A DNA stretch of 64,000 nucleotides from Symbiodinium natans (lineage: Eukaryota > Sar > Dinophyceae > Suessiales > Symbiodiniaceae), in NCBI GenBank assembly GCA_905221605.1, contig CAJNDS010001024.1, positions 271,501-335,500 of the forward strand, given 5' to 3'. Below the pieces are notes generated by a model. The model made no database searches and was not told where the DNA came from. It saw only the letters and a program-made list of their open reading frames with translations. Below are positions 37,000 to 46,123 of the stretch, in pieces. The position numbers and the translations under genes are program-made. Each line of letters opens with the position of its first letter. Position 1 is the first letter of the stretch.

Positions 37000-37345
37000 T
37001 ATCCGTGTGTATACATACATGCATGCATACATACATACATACATACGTACATACATACATGAAGGCAGATATAAGTATCCGTGTGTATACAGCATGCATG
37101 CATGCATACATGCATGTATACATGCATACATACTTACATACATACATACATACATACAGACATACATACATATACAAACACATACATACATACATACATA
37201 CATACATACATACATACATACATACATACATACATACATACATACATACATACACATCTGTGTATGTATATGTATATGGATATGTAATATGTATATGTAT
37301 ATGTACATGTGCATATATATATATATGTGTGTGTGTGTATGTAAG
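37000..37345. repeat. (CATA)n microsatellite with embedded 60-bp duplication
   Basis: Long (CATA)n and (TATG) tracts run from 37015 to 37345. A block ending GGCA(C/G)ATATCAGTATCCGTGTGTATAC occurs twice (about 36987-37015 and 37063-37090), so the array has expanded at more than one scale. The His/Tyr/Ile and Met/Tyr/Val/Cys frames are artefacts. Confidence 0.92.
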
Positions 37346-38560
37346 TATTTATATAGAGGAATATTTACAGATGTAGCTATTTACTTTGCTTTTTCATGCA
37401 AACAATGCAAAACTCATGTACTAACTCAGTTGTTGCACGGAGCCTTTCTTTGGGCACGCGCTGCTCGAGAAAGCGGATGATTCGGCTCCGGCTCCTCGTT
37501 GGCACCTCCCAATGCGCTTTGAAGTTTTGAGATGGTTTAGGGGAGGTCTTGACCTCCAGCAACCTCTTAAACCGGTTGAGGACAACTTGTCCAAGCTAAG
37601 CCAACCACTCGACTTCTGGCGACTTAAATTTGGGGATTTGAAGCTTTATCCTTACGGCTGCTAGAGGCCCTCAGATCTGCTACACCTTTTGAAGGCTAGA
37701 ACGTGCTTTTGTCCACTAGCTGCCTAGCAATGTGGTTCAGGTGGCGCTGGGTACGAGTAAAAATGTGTCGGAATTTTGGGGGTGCACTGTCGACGGGATT
37801 GAAGGATTGAAATTACTGAAGCGATGTTCAAATTTAGGGTTGTTGCTTGGGATTTTCAGTTGGATCCACTAGGAATTGTCGCTGTTGTACTGTAAGGCGT
37901 CTGTCTCGATCATACAACATGGTGATGAGGGTGCTGAAGGCTGCAGGGCAGAGCATCGCAACCTGGATTCCCAACATCAACACATTATGCTCCCGGCCGA
38001 CCCTGGCTGAAGCCAGGACTGCTAGGATTCAAATTGGAAATCCCTCCGGCACAACTCATCTCTAATGACCCCATCTCTGCACTGCCTCGCGAGCTTTCAG
38101 GAAGCGACGGAGAAGCCAAAACTGCTTGCGACTGCTGGCCTACCAACGCTTCAGGTCTGGGGGCATGACTGAACATGCAAGAACGCGGGAAGTGTCAGGT
38201 TCATCCTGTGGCTTGGGGCCTGGGGGGGGGGGGGGATACAAATAAGGGGCCACTACTGGCCGCTGTTCAGAAGTTGCACGGCTGCAAGGGCTCCAGGCTG
38301 GCTTCAAGAGACCCCAACAGAGCGTAGTAGTTATCGAAACCCAGCTGCAATGCTAGATTGCTAGGTGATCGCAGGTGCCTCTCTGCGAGGCTTCATGACG
38401 CAGAAACATGCTACACGATCGGGGGTAGCACATTGTAACGTGGTATGCCCGATACCTACAATTGCGAGGGCCCATAACTTTGATCAGCCCACACAGGCCT
38501 GGGCTAGTGGGATGCAGGTAGTGGGATGCAGGCCTTGGGGACCCCTACGACCAAGCCCAC

Positions 38561-38590
38561 CTGCATGTTCTGAAGAGACATCATGGAGCT
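38561..38590 (-). CDS. Possible post-S6 exon of the channel gene
   Basis: The minus strand reads SSMMSLQNMQ here, which resembles the segment directly after S6 in related channels. A GT follows it at the expected place for a donor. The reading phase does not join cleanly to the S6 exon as I placed it, so either the S6 donor differs or an exon is missing between them. Confidence 0.3.
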
Positions 38591-38760
38591 TGTCACCTGG
38601 CAAGCGTTCCCGGAAAAGCACTACATCAGGTTTGTCCTTTGTCGGGGCTTCTGCTGCATGATCTGAAGGCCATGTGCGATCCAAGAAACATGTTGGGGAT
38701 TGTGTTTAGGTTTTGGGTTCAGGGCGCCGAGAACTCCGGGAATCATCAACATCGCCTGGC

Positions 38761-41700
38761 CAATGACTGAAGAGAAGACGATCAGCGCAAAGAAAAGGAT
38801 CAGGATCGAGAACGCCTTGCAACTGCTACAGAATTTTACTTTGTCATGACATGCTGAGCGGTATCCTAGGCAAAGAAGACAAAGCACATCTTCGGACCTA
38901 ATGTTCTGAAGCCAGAATTGGATCCTGTGAAAGGAGGATTGGTATTGGTAACCAACAGGCTGATCCTGACTCTAAACCCAGACCCTAAACCTGCTACAGT
39001 ATGCAATTGCTATCGGAGCAGGGAACTCTCAGCCAGTGTTTAAGATTTGAGTGACGGGTTCAAGGGTTCCACGGGCATTGCCGAAGGAAACTCCTCGGTT
39101 GGGCTGACTGCAGGCCAAAGAGCGCGCTCATCTGTATTTCGAGCCTTGTCCACACGCCAGGCAATGCAGACAAGCCGTCATGAAGCACAGCACAACATCG
39201 AAAACCCAAAGCCCTCCGTCTGGCAAGAGTTGGCTGCGAGATGCACAGGATCTCCACTCGAGCTGGCTGATAGGGAATTATCTCTTGCATGTACCCTGCT
39301 GCGACCAAAATGCCGAGATCTCCATTGATGCAGGTGTGAACCTTCGCCGGCGACTGCGGGTGGCAAAAAAGAAAAAACACACGCACACACCGTGGCAGAA
39401 AGGGAGAAGCCAAGCAAACCTGGTTCCATCTCCCCACAATAAGAGCCTTGAACTCTACACTCTACACCTCTTGCAGACCAAGCTGCTGAGTCAAACTCCA
39501 ATGCATGGCCGTGGTGTAGCGGTAGGGGAAGCTTTCCTCCACGATGGGTATGTGACCTGCACTTGTTAAGTGCTTCAGTTGCTTCTTTGATACTTTGCAG
39601 GAAGAAGCCCACACGGGATGGCAGGTTTCGAGCACCCCCTTCAGGTAAGAGCGCCTGTGTTCATCCAGCTGTCCAGCCCGCCGTCGACGGACGACTTGCC
39701 GAGCCAGTACCTGAGCGCATCTGCCGCCGTCCAAGCTGCCAAATGCGCGGTGGACGAGCTTTCGAAGCTGCAAAAACATGAAGAAATCCTCGAGAAGGCA
39801 CCACACGCAAGCGATGCAGTGGTTCAGGACAACGATGAAGAAGATCAAGCGAACGCAGGTGAACATAATGAACCTTGGCGGAAGACCCCCCTCCAGTCAA
39901 CAAAGCAGAGTGCAGAGTGCCACGTATACACGCGGGCGAGATAGAGAGGGAGAGAGAGGGAGAGGGAGACAGAGAGAGAGGGAGAGGGAGAGAGAGAGAC
40001 AGAGAGAGACGGAGAGCAGAGACACAAGAAAGAGAAGAGAGAGAGAGAGAGCCAACAGACAGACAGACAGACAGCCAGACAGAGGGGCAGCGAGAGCGCG
40101 AGAGAGGAGAGAGGATAGAGGAGGAGAGCGCAGAGCAGAGAGGACAGCGCAGACAGAAGAGAGAGGAGAGAGAGCAGCTAGAGGGACAAAGAGAGAGATA
40201 GAGACGGAGAGAGATAGGGACACAGAGAGAGAGGCGCAGGGGGACAGAGAAAAGTGTGCCGGTGTAGCGGTTCGGGCCCGTTGGAAGGGTATGAGGGGGT
40301 TTGGGGCTCTGTTCAGGGACAAGCACGGCATGCCTTTGAGAGCGGTACGTGAACTCACTGTCGATCAGGTCGTACACCTCTGCTTGCGATCTTGATGACA
40401 TGTGCTCCTGTACCACTTGTGTGCACCGAGCGGCTATTCGAGGCACCCGGCACCCCACTTGAGGGCCCGACAATGGCTAAAAGCTTCTGCAGCTTCAGCA
40501 GCCGCAGCAGACGCAACCTCAGAATGTTCACAAAGCCGCCCTTGCAGCTGCACGAGAGACTTGCAAACTCGGAGGCTTGGACTTCAACTTCAAGGCTCCC
40601 ATCTGAGGCGCAGTCGTACGCAGAAATCGGAAGGACCGGATGATCTTGAAGGCTTCTCCTGGTGCAGCCGCTGTGTTGCTGCGCTTGCAGAAGACTCGAA
40701 TATAGTATATAGAAGCATGAAAAGAAAACGCGTGAGGACCGCACAGTCGCAAACTGCTGGAGCTGCTGCGGGTGGCGATGTGGGTGCTGCGTGCATGATG
40801 TCTTGATATGTCTTGGATCCCTGACTTTTTGCCTACTTCCGTACTCCATCATCCGCGGAAGACGTCCCCTACATCTGCTCGAATAATACCCAAAAGATCC
40901 CCAAACCCCACTCGACACAGTCGGATATGCTGACATGCCATACCTACACGCAGGAAGAATCCCTTGCCTGACTCCTCGCCGGTGGAACCCAGACGCTCCA
41001 GCCAGTCCGGCAGCTCAGGATTGATCAAGCGAGATTGGGGTCTAGAATGCCCCGGAAGGCGCGTAGCTTAGAGGCTACCTACTCATCTGTGTGTTCCAGG
41101 TTTCGGGATGAGGGGCTAGGGATGGTTGGTGCAGTTGCTGGGGGAAGAGCAACGGATCTTCGCCTCTGAGTTTCCGAAGGGGGAAGTGCCGACGACTTTA
41201 GGACAATTTCGCACAAGCTCCGGGTTGCCGGGTTAGGCTTCGTAGGATTTTTAATCAATCTAGAACTTAGGGTTTAGGGTTGCTTTTATCTGCTTCATGT
41301 CGTTCAAGGCTCAGGATGCAAACCAGACGTAAACGGATTTCGTCATCAAAAAATCACAGGGCACTACCGGCGATTATCTTTCCCATATAATATATATATA
41401 TATATATATGCATACATACATATGCATACTATGCGGCTAGTAAAAGAGCCTCGTCCAGAGAATCTACGGTTGCTTTTCCCTGAAAAGGATTTGTTGTGCC
41501 AGACTGCCAGACTATGCCGAATTCGTAAAGTCGATAGCCAGTACTAAGACCCCGCGCCAGCACAATGACGTCCAGGAAGAACCTGCAACACCACGACGTC
41601 CGTGTTCTTATTCATGCAGTGGACAAGGAAGATTCTGGCTTTGTGACCTCTGGGTTGCCGAGTGACACATGAATCTCTGAAGCACGAGAGGCCACCAATA

Positions 41701-41912
41701 GGTCGCCGGCAACGAGCTTGACAACATGACTAAGGTCCAAGTTTCAGGATGATACGACTGATCCGTGGTGGATTCCTGGTGCATTAAAAGACCCATAACA
41801 GGCCCCCATCAAAAGAAGCTACTTGTTGGGATTTTGAATGAGTCCTTTCATGCGGTAACTTGTCAATGGTGGATTTCCTGCTTGAAAGCATTTCATTCTG
41901 AAGTCTAGTTGT

Positions 41913-41957
<45 letters not shown>

Positions 41958-43005
41958 GCCGCCAAACCCTTCGGCTAGACCCAAGCAGGTTCTATCACAG
42001 CTTCGGGGGGCACCATGTCTTCAGGTAGTGCGCGAAGATGCGTCCTGAGCCGGTGAGGGCATGGCTGGTTCCCGCTGGGCTTCTTTGGCCTGCTACTGCA
42101 TGCAGAACTCAAGCTACTCGCCATCAAGGTCTCCTTGCCCACAACACATCCCCCACCAATGAATCAGTAATGAATCCGTTCTAAGCATTTAACCCCTTGA
42201 CTAATTACATGCAGATAGCTTCGACCAGAATTTCTGACGAGGGTCGGAACTCGGTGACCACCTCGCCTTTGTAAAAGTACGCGGACCTCGGGACCCTTGA
42301 CACGTAACCATCCACTGACAAGCTGCCCTCCTGAGGCCCGCAGCGAGAACCTCTACATGGTAGACTCTATACATTCTACATCCTCATGCCATGAGGCAAT
42401 GCAACCCCCTCATTGAACAAAAGGGATAAGGAGAAGCCCGACATCTCGATGAGTCTTTGAGCCATGGCCTGGCCTACCTGTCCTCTTCCCTTCCCCCTAA
42501 ATTGCCCTAAATAAGACTATAAACTGGTCCACCTTGATCCACACATGGGTGGCAAGCCTGCATTCTGCACGAACCTTTTTCAGAATCTCCCTACGTCACG
42601 TCCGAAGGATTCCGAAGGCCACCCCCTGAGGGTGCCAGGCATGCAGGTCATTGCCATGTCCAGGGTCCAGAAGATCAGGGACAGCCAGTCCAGAACGTCT
42701 GTGAACTTAGTAGGAGGTGGGGACTGACTCGAAGATCCCTCTTTGAGAAAGCTGCAAGGAGCGGGGGGGGGGGGGGAGATTGCGGGCCTTGATTGGATGA
42801 AGGCACGAACCGGGGAAGTACTACGTGCTGCGCCTACTTGAGAATTTGTGGACAAAGAGTGTCGGTATAACGATGCTAGATGCAAGGGCTTCCCCAGTGT
42901 CCGCACTTTGTCGGCGCATGCGGAGCTAGCTGGGAACGTCTGAGACCGATACCGTGGTTCTGGGAGGCTCCAGCGCACCGAGAGGGATGTAGATCACATC
43001 GTAAA
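38761..43005 (-). CDS. Voltage-gated cation channel, S1-S6 core, spliced from short exons
   Basis: Fourteen minus-strand pieces join in frame. They are: 43005-42953 (S1, YDVIYIPLGALEPP), 42705-42641 (S2, WLSLIFWTLDMAM), 42286-42246, 42044-42014 (FAHYLKTW), 41582-41558 (S3, FFLDVIVL), 41013-40980, and 40658-40622 with 40517-40478 (S4, IIRSFRF then LRLLRLLKLQKLL). The rest are 40377-40349, 39873-39802 (S5, LIFFIVVLNHCIACVW), 39710-39655, 39556-39487 (pore helix, YTTAMHWSLT), 39341-39314 (FTPASMEIS) and 38815-38761 (S6, FSILILFFALIVFSSVIG). Order and spacing match an EAG/HCN/CNG-type subunit: charged S4, intracellular YDLIDSE linker, S5-pore-S6. The filter position reads FTPAS in place of the potassium signature GYG. 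N-terminal exons, the short filter-S6 link and any C-terminal cyclic-nucleotide domain were not resolved. Exon edges are inferred from phase and AG acceptors. Confidence 0.85.
39940..40260 (+). repeat. Polypurine (GA)-rich tract inside a channel intron
   Basis: About 320 bp are almost pure G/A on the plus strand (GAGAGAGGGAGA-type, with GACA variants). On the coding minus strand it is a long polypyrimidine tract inside the 475-bp intron 40348-39874. The Arg/Glu and Ser/Leu frames of 108-205 codons on it are artefacts of composition. Confidence 0.9.
41386..41428. repeat. (TA)n / CATA microsatellite in a channel intron
   Basis: Short TATATATA and CATACATA runs lie within the intron 41557-41014 of the channel gene. 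Confidence 0.85.
41908..41961 (+). repeat. (CAG)n trinucleotide repeat, about 15 units
   Basis: An uninterrupted CAG run followed by CCGCCGCC lies in the inferred channel intron 42013-41583. It is therefore probably not translated, although the minus-strand frame through it would give a cysteine run. Confidence 0.9.
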
Positions 43006-43776
43006 CTTAGCCGTCAGTCAGTCAGAGATGAAGCACATGGACCGTGCACACATCTGAAGTTGCAGTCTTCATGCGGTCGCTCCCGCCGTCTCAACACCCC
43101 ATCATCTCAGCCGCCCACACAAGAGCACCAAAGCCAGGGCATCCTCAGGGTGTCCAACTGCTGGCAGATTGATAAGAGCTCTTTGAAGTCACTGAGATGG
43201 ACTTGAGCTCACACACACACACACGGGGCACTCAAATGGCAAGCCCAGGTCTGATTGCTGCAAAGTCCGAGCCCTAACTCCCCTCACTCGCAACAACCTT
43301 TTCAGTCGTAGGTTCGTTCACCTACTGCACTAAAGACAGCACCCATGGCATGGGGCCCATGACTCGGGAGTGCTTGCACCTAGTAGAGACTTGCACAGCT
43401 CGGAAACGCCCTCGCTCTTGGCCATTACGGCCCCCCAAAACCCGACAACGTGGTCGAAGGAGGGCCCGCACCCATGTCAGCCGGATGTAGGAACCAGGGT
43501 GGAGCGGCAGCGCCCGTCGACGCGCCCTGCTGCTGATTCCAGAGGATGTGGATATGTAGGGTTTGGAGTCTGAACCCTCCTAAGCCCCTTCGAAGCCAGA
43601 ATCCGTGAGTTTTCAGAGAGGACTCCGAGAACGAGGCCTATTCTTAAGGCACCTGACCCAGCCCCCAGGACGCGACCAAACTCGAGCGTGCAGCACAGGC
43701 ACATAAATACAACTTTTCGGGAACGTGGGAGCCGGCGGAGCTCTGTGGTCCATGGATCCATTTGGGGGTTTACGAA

Positions 43777-43880
43777 CATAGGGGATCCCTAGAATAGACC
43801 CCCAAACAGTAGGATCCCCGTATAAAAAGGACCTCAACAAGGTACCCCTAATTCGGAAGCACCCTTTTTCTGGTGACACA
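43777..43880 (+). repeat. Dispersed GTAGGATCC element, copy 2
   Basis: The order is GGGGATCCCTAGAATAGACC, CCCAAACAGTAGGATCCCC, AAAAAGGACCTCAACAAGGT, ACCCCTAATTCGGAAG, then CCCTTTTTCTGG. This is the same order of blocks as at 10815-10925 and 50745-50830. It directly abuts the 3' end of the last repeat-coding exon of the neighbouring gene and lies in its 3' region or a following intron. Confidence 0.65.
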
Positions 43881-44674
43881 GCGTCTGCGAAGGCCCACGC
43901 TATGCTGACAATCTCTGATACAGGCAGATCAGCAGCTTGACCCTGCATGCATGTAGCGATGGCTGCTGTAAAGGGCCTCCACCCGCCTTCCCGTTTCAGT
44001 TCGGTCGACTGCGGTGCGATGGCCCACAACATGTTGGTCACATCTTGGGAGTTCATGGGGTGCCGAGACTTTGTCACCGTCTCCATAAAACAATGCGTTA
44101 AGGGGAGATTTTGGACGTCCAGAACTGTTAAGCTCCACAGGGTGTTTGCGATACTCTGGCTTGAGAGATGATCCTGCATAGCTGGCTTACCAATATGCAG
44201 AGAAATCGATGACAACAGCGGCGCATCAGGCTGTAACAATACCGCCATCGACCACGTCAAATTGCTCAAATGGCGCCCGCTGAAGTGAGGTATCAATCGA
44301 GATGCTGCACCGTACATGTCTTGCACTAACGGTAGGTCTCTGCACAATAATGTCGCCAAGCTCCACAATGTGTTGGCCACTGCTTGTGTTCCAAATTGCG
44401 GAAGGGTGCGATGTATCGGCACGGCCATTCCCTTCAGGCCGGCTTGCCGAGAAGATGCGTCGCTACCCTTCATAATCTTGGCAAGGCGGTGTGAAGCTGT
44501 CGCAACCTGAACGGGTGTTAATGGCTTGTGACCAAGTAGCCACAGTATCCGGTCGGCATCCCGGTAACGAGATGCCAAGCGCAACGCGTCTTGAACCGAC
44601 ATGCTTTTGTGGGGTAGATCAACACCATCACACCATAGAAAACATATCCGGAACTGGGTGCCCAAATTGTTCAC
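43880..44674 (-). CDS. Helical-repeat (heptatricopeptide/OPR-like) protein, partial
   Basis: The minus-strand frame carries five repeats, each marked by a helix ending in a conserved Trp: VANTLWSLATL (Trp 104), LSNLTWSMAVL (141), IANTLWSLTVL (180), VTNMLWAIAP (217) and IVSIAWAFADA (260). Spacing is 37-43 residues. This is the pattern of the heptatricopeptide and octotricopeptide RNA-binding repeats, often followed by a RAP domain, in proteins that act on mitochondrial or plastid RNA. The frame opens at a GTG and is probably the inside of an exon, so the true start, with any targeting peptide, lies upstream. After about residue 265 the frame runs into a dispersed repeat. A donor probably lies near 43880, and no RAP domain is visible. 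Confidence 0.75.
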
Positions 44675-45149
44675 GTACAGTCTAACATCACGGAAAATGT
44701 GCGGTCATGCTTTGCGTACGACGCGTGCCGCGAGCGGCGTTTGCACACCTAGATCACTACTCGTGTAAGAACGGAAGTTTGCTGAGTGAGCCTTCACAGC
44801 TGCCAGAGGACCTGCTGCATGCGCTGCCACAATAGGGCAATCCACACACAGAAACAGAAGCGAAGCGTAGTGCATGCACGATTGTGCATGTAGCAGAGCA
44901 TGCTCTACACTCCTCTACAAGACTACAAGACTACAAGGGAAAACATCCCCCAACACCCAGCTTCTCTGCAAAGCATTGGGCGAGCCTGTCAAAAATAGTC
45001 CGCCGCGCCTTCGAAGGGAGGGGAGAGCGACATCAAGCTTCTAAACTTCTATTGGGAATTTCGCAAAATCTTGCGCTCTGTCTTCAGTGACGACCGACAA
45101 CTGCGCACTGCCACCTGGTTTTGCCGACGGTAGCGTCCATCAGCAGACT

Positions 45150-45350
45150 CCCGATGGGCCTAAGGCGAGAGAGCATTCGTCTTCAGGAATCCATTTGTTG
45201 ATGCCAACTGAAACTTCAAAATTGTTGTTTGTCAAGTGCTGCAGCCGTGGTATCTCCACACTGCTGGATGTCAGATGCGTACTTCGAGCCGTCCAGCAAG
45301 TTGAGCCAGTGAATGTGCCACCAAAGGCAAGAAAACACACACACACACAC
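45150..45350 (-). CDS. Candidate exon(s) of an unidentified gene
   Basis: The minus strand reads VAHSLAQLAGRLEVR in one frame and EIPRLQHLTNNNFEVSV with KWIPEDEC in another, close together. Both look protein-like. The frame change would need an intron or frameshift between them, and the plus strand is also open here. I do not recognise the product. A CA microsatellite (45336-45354) borders the region. Confidence 0.2.
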
Positions 45351-46035
45351 ACACAGACAGAGACACCACCTTACTCATTTGATCGAGCTGGGGGCGGTCT
45401 GGTGCATCTCCTCCAGCAACTGGGTCCCCATGCTCGAACTTGGCAAGGGGAAAGGTCAGGCCACTGAGGAAAAACACGAGAAGTTCCCTGAAGCTACGAC
45501 CGTGAAGGTGAACTATGGCCGATGGCCTTCCGGTCTCGTGATTGTGATCCGTCGCTTTTCATGCTTGAGTCAGTGTCCAATTGTGAAAGCAAGCAAGCGT
45601 GCATTTTGAGTGTGTGGGCCTGGGGTTATGGGCTCATCGGTTTGTCAGTTTCTGAGAGTCTGGCATAGTCTTGATCTCCTTGCCTGGGCATGCGCAGATC
45701 ATTGAACAGGCTAGGCTCATATCTGACATCTGCAAAAATGTGGGGTTGTGAAACGTTGCTGCAGCACTACAGTCCTCATGCAACATCCGAAGGCAGCTGT
45801 GCAAGCTACTTGTATGGAGCGACAGACACATGACCACCACAAATGGAGAAAGACACACCATGAAGCATCTCCCCACCCTGGTGATCTGCAACTCCCTCCC
45901 GAGAAACATGCAAAAAACATGAACACATGAATCACACCCTGTCAGTAAGAGCATGGCTCCACCGGCTCTTTAGAACCAGCTTGTCAAGGCCTGCACTACA
46001 CGGATTGCGGCCCTGGCCTTGTTCTTATGGTTCAG

Positions 46036-46123
46036 AATTGGGATGCTCCCCCTGGTGGATGATAGTACGCCCTCGTATAATCCCTATTAAGGACTGTTCG
46101 TGTAAGTGGGAACAGCCCAAGTT
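46036..46123 (-). mobile_element. Small inverted-repeat element, copy 3 of the GGGATGTTC family
   Basis: The ends read AATTGGGATGCTCCC and, in reverse complement, AACTTGGGCTGTTCCC. The middle (46076-46097) is the reverse complement of the core found at 58871-58892, matching 21 of 22 positions. No coding capacity. Confidence 0.6.

Larger units (their letters stand above)
29310..38560. other. Long stretch without a supported gene
   Basis: Several frames of 100-224 codons overlap on both strands (for example around 33104-33778). None shows a domain, a sensible codon pattern or conserved motifs. Contents I can name are the repeats listed separately, a 19-bp direct duplication at about 31997-32038 (the TTGCATGTCAAGGGTCCC word twice), a CA/TA microsatellite at 33825-33915, and degenerate GTTGACG/CGTCTTCGC repeats at 35880-36090. 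Exons of spliced genes may be hidden here. Confidence 0.5.

Noticed and set aside
37005-37376. His/Tyr/Ile-rich 'protein' in the CATA microsatellite
   Set aside because: Pure simple-repeat translation, open on both strands.
39661-40473. 270-codon minus frame and 205-codon plus frame across 39.6-40.4 kb
   Set aside because: The centre is translation of the GA-rich tract. The ends coincide with channel exons, which use other frames and junctions.
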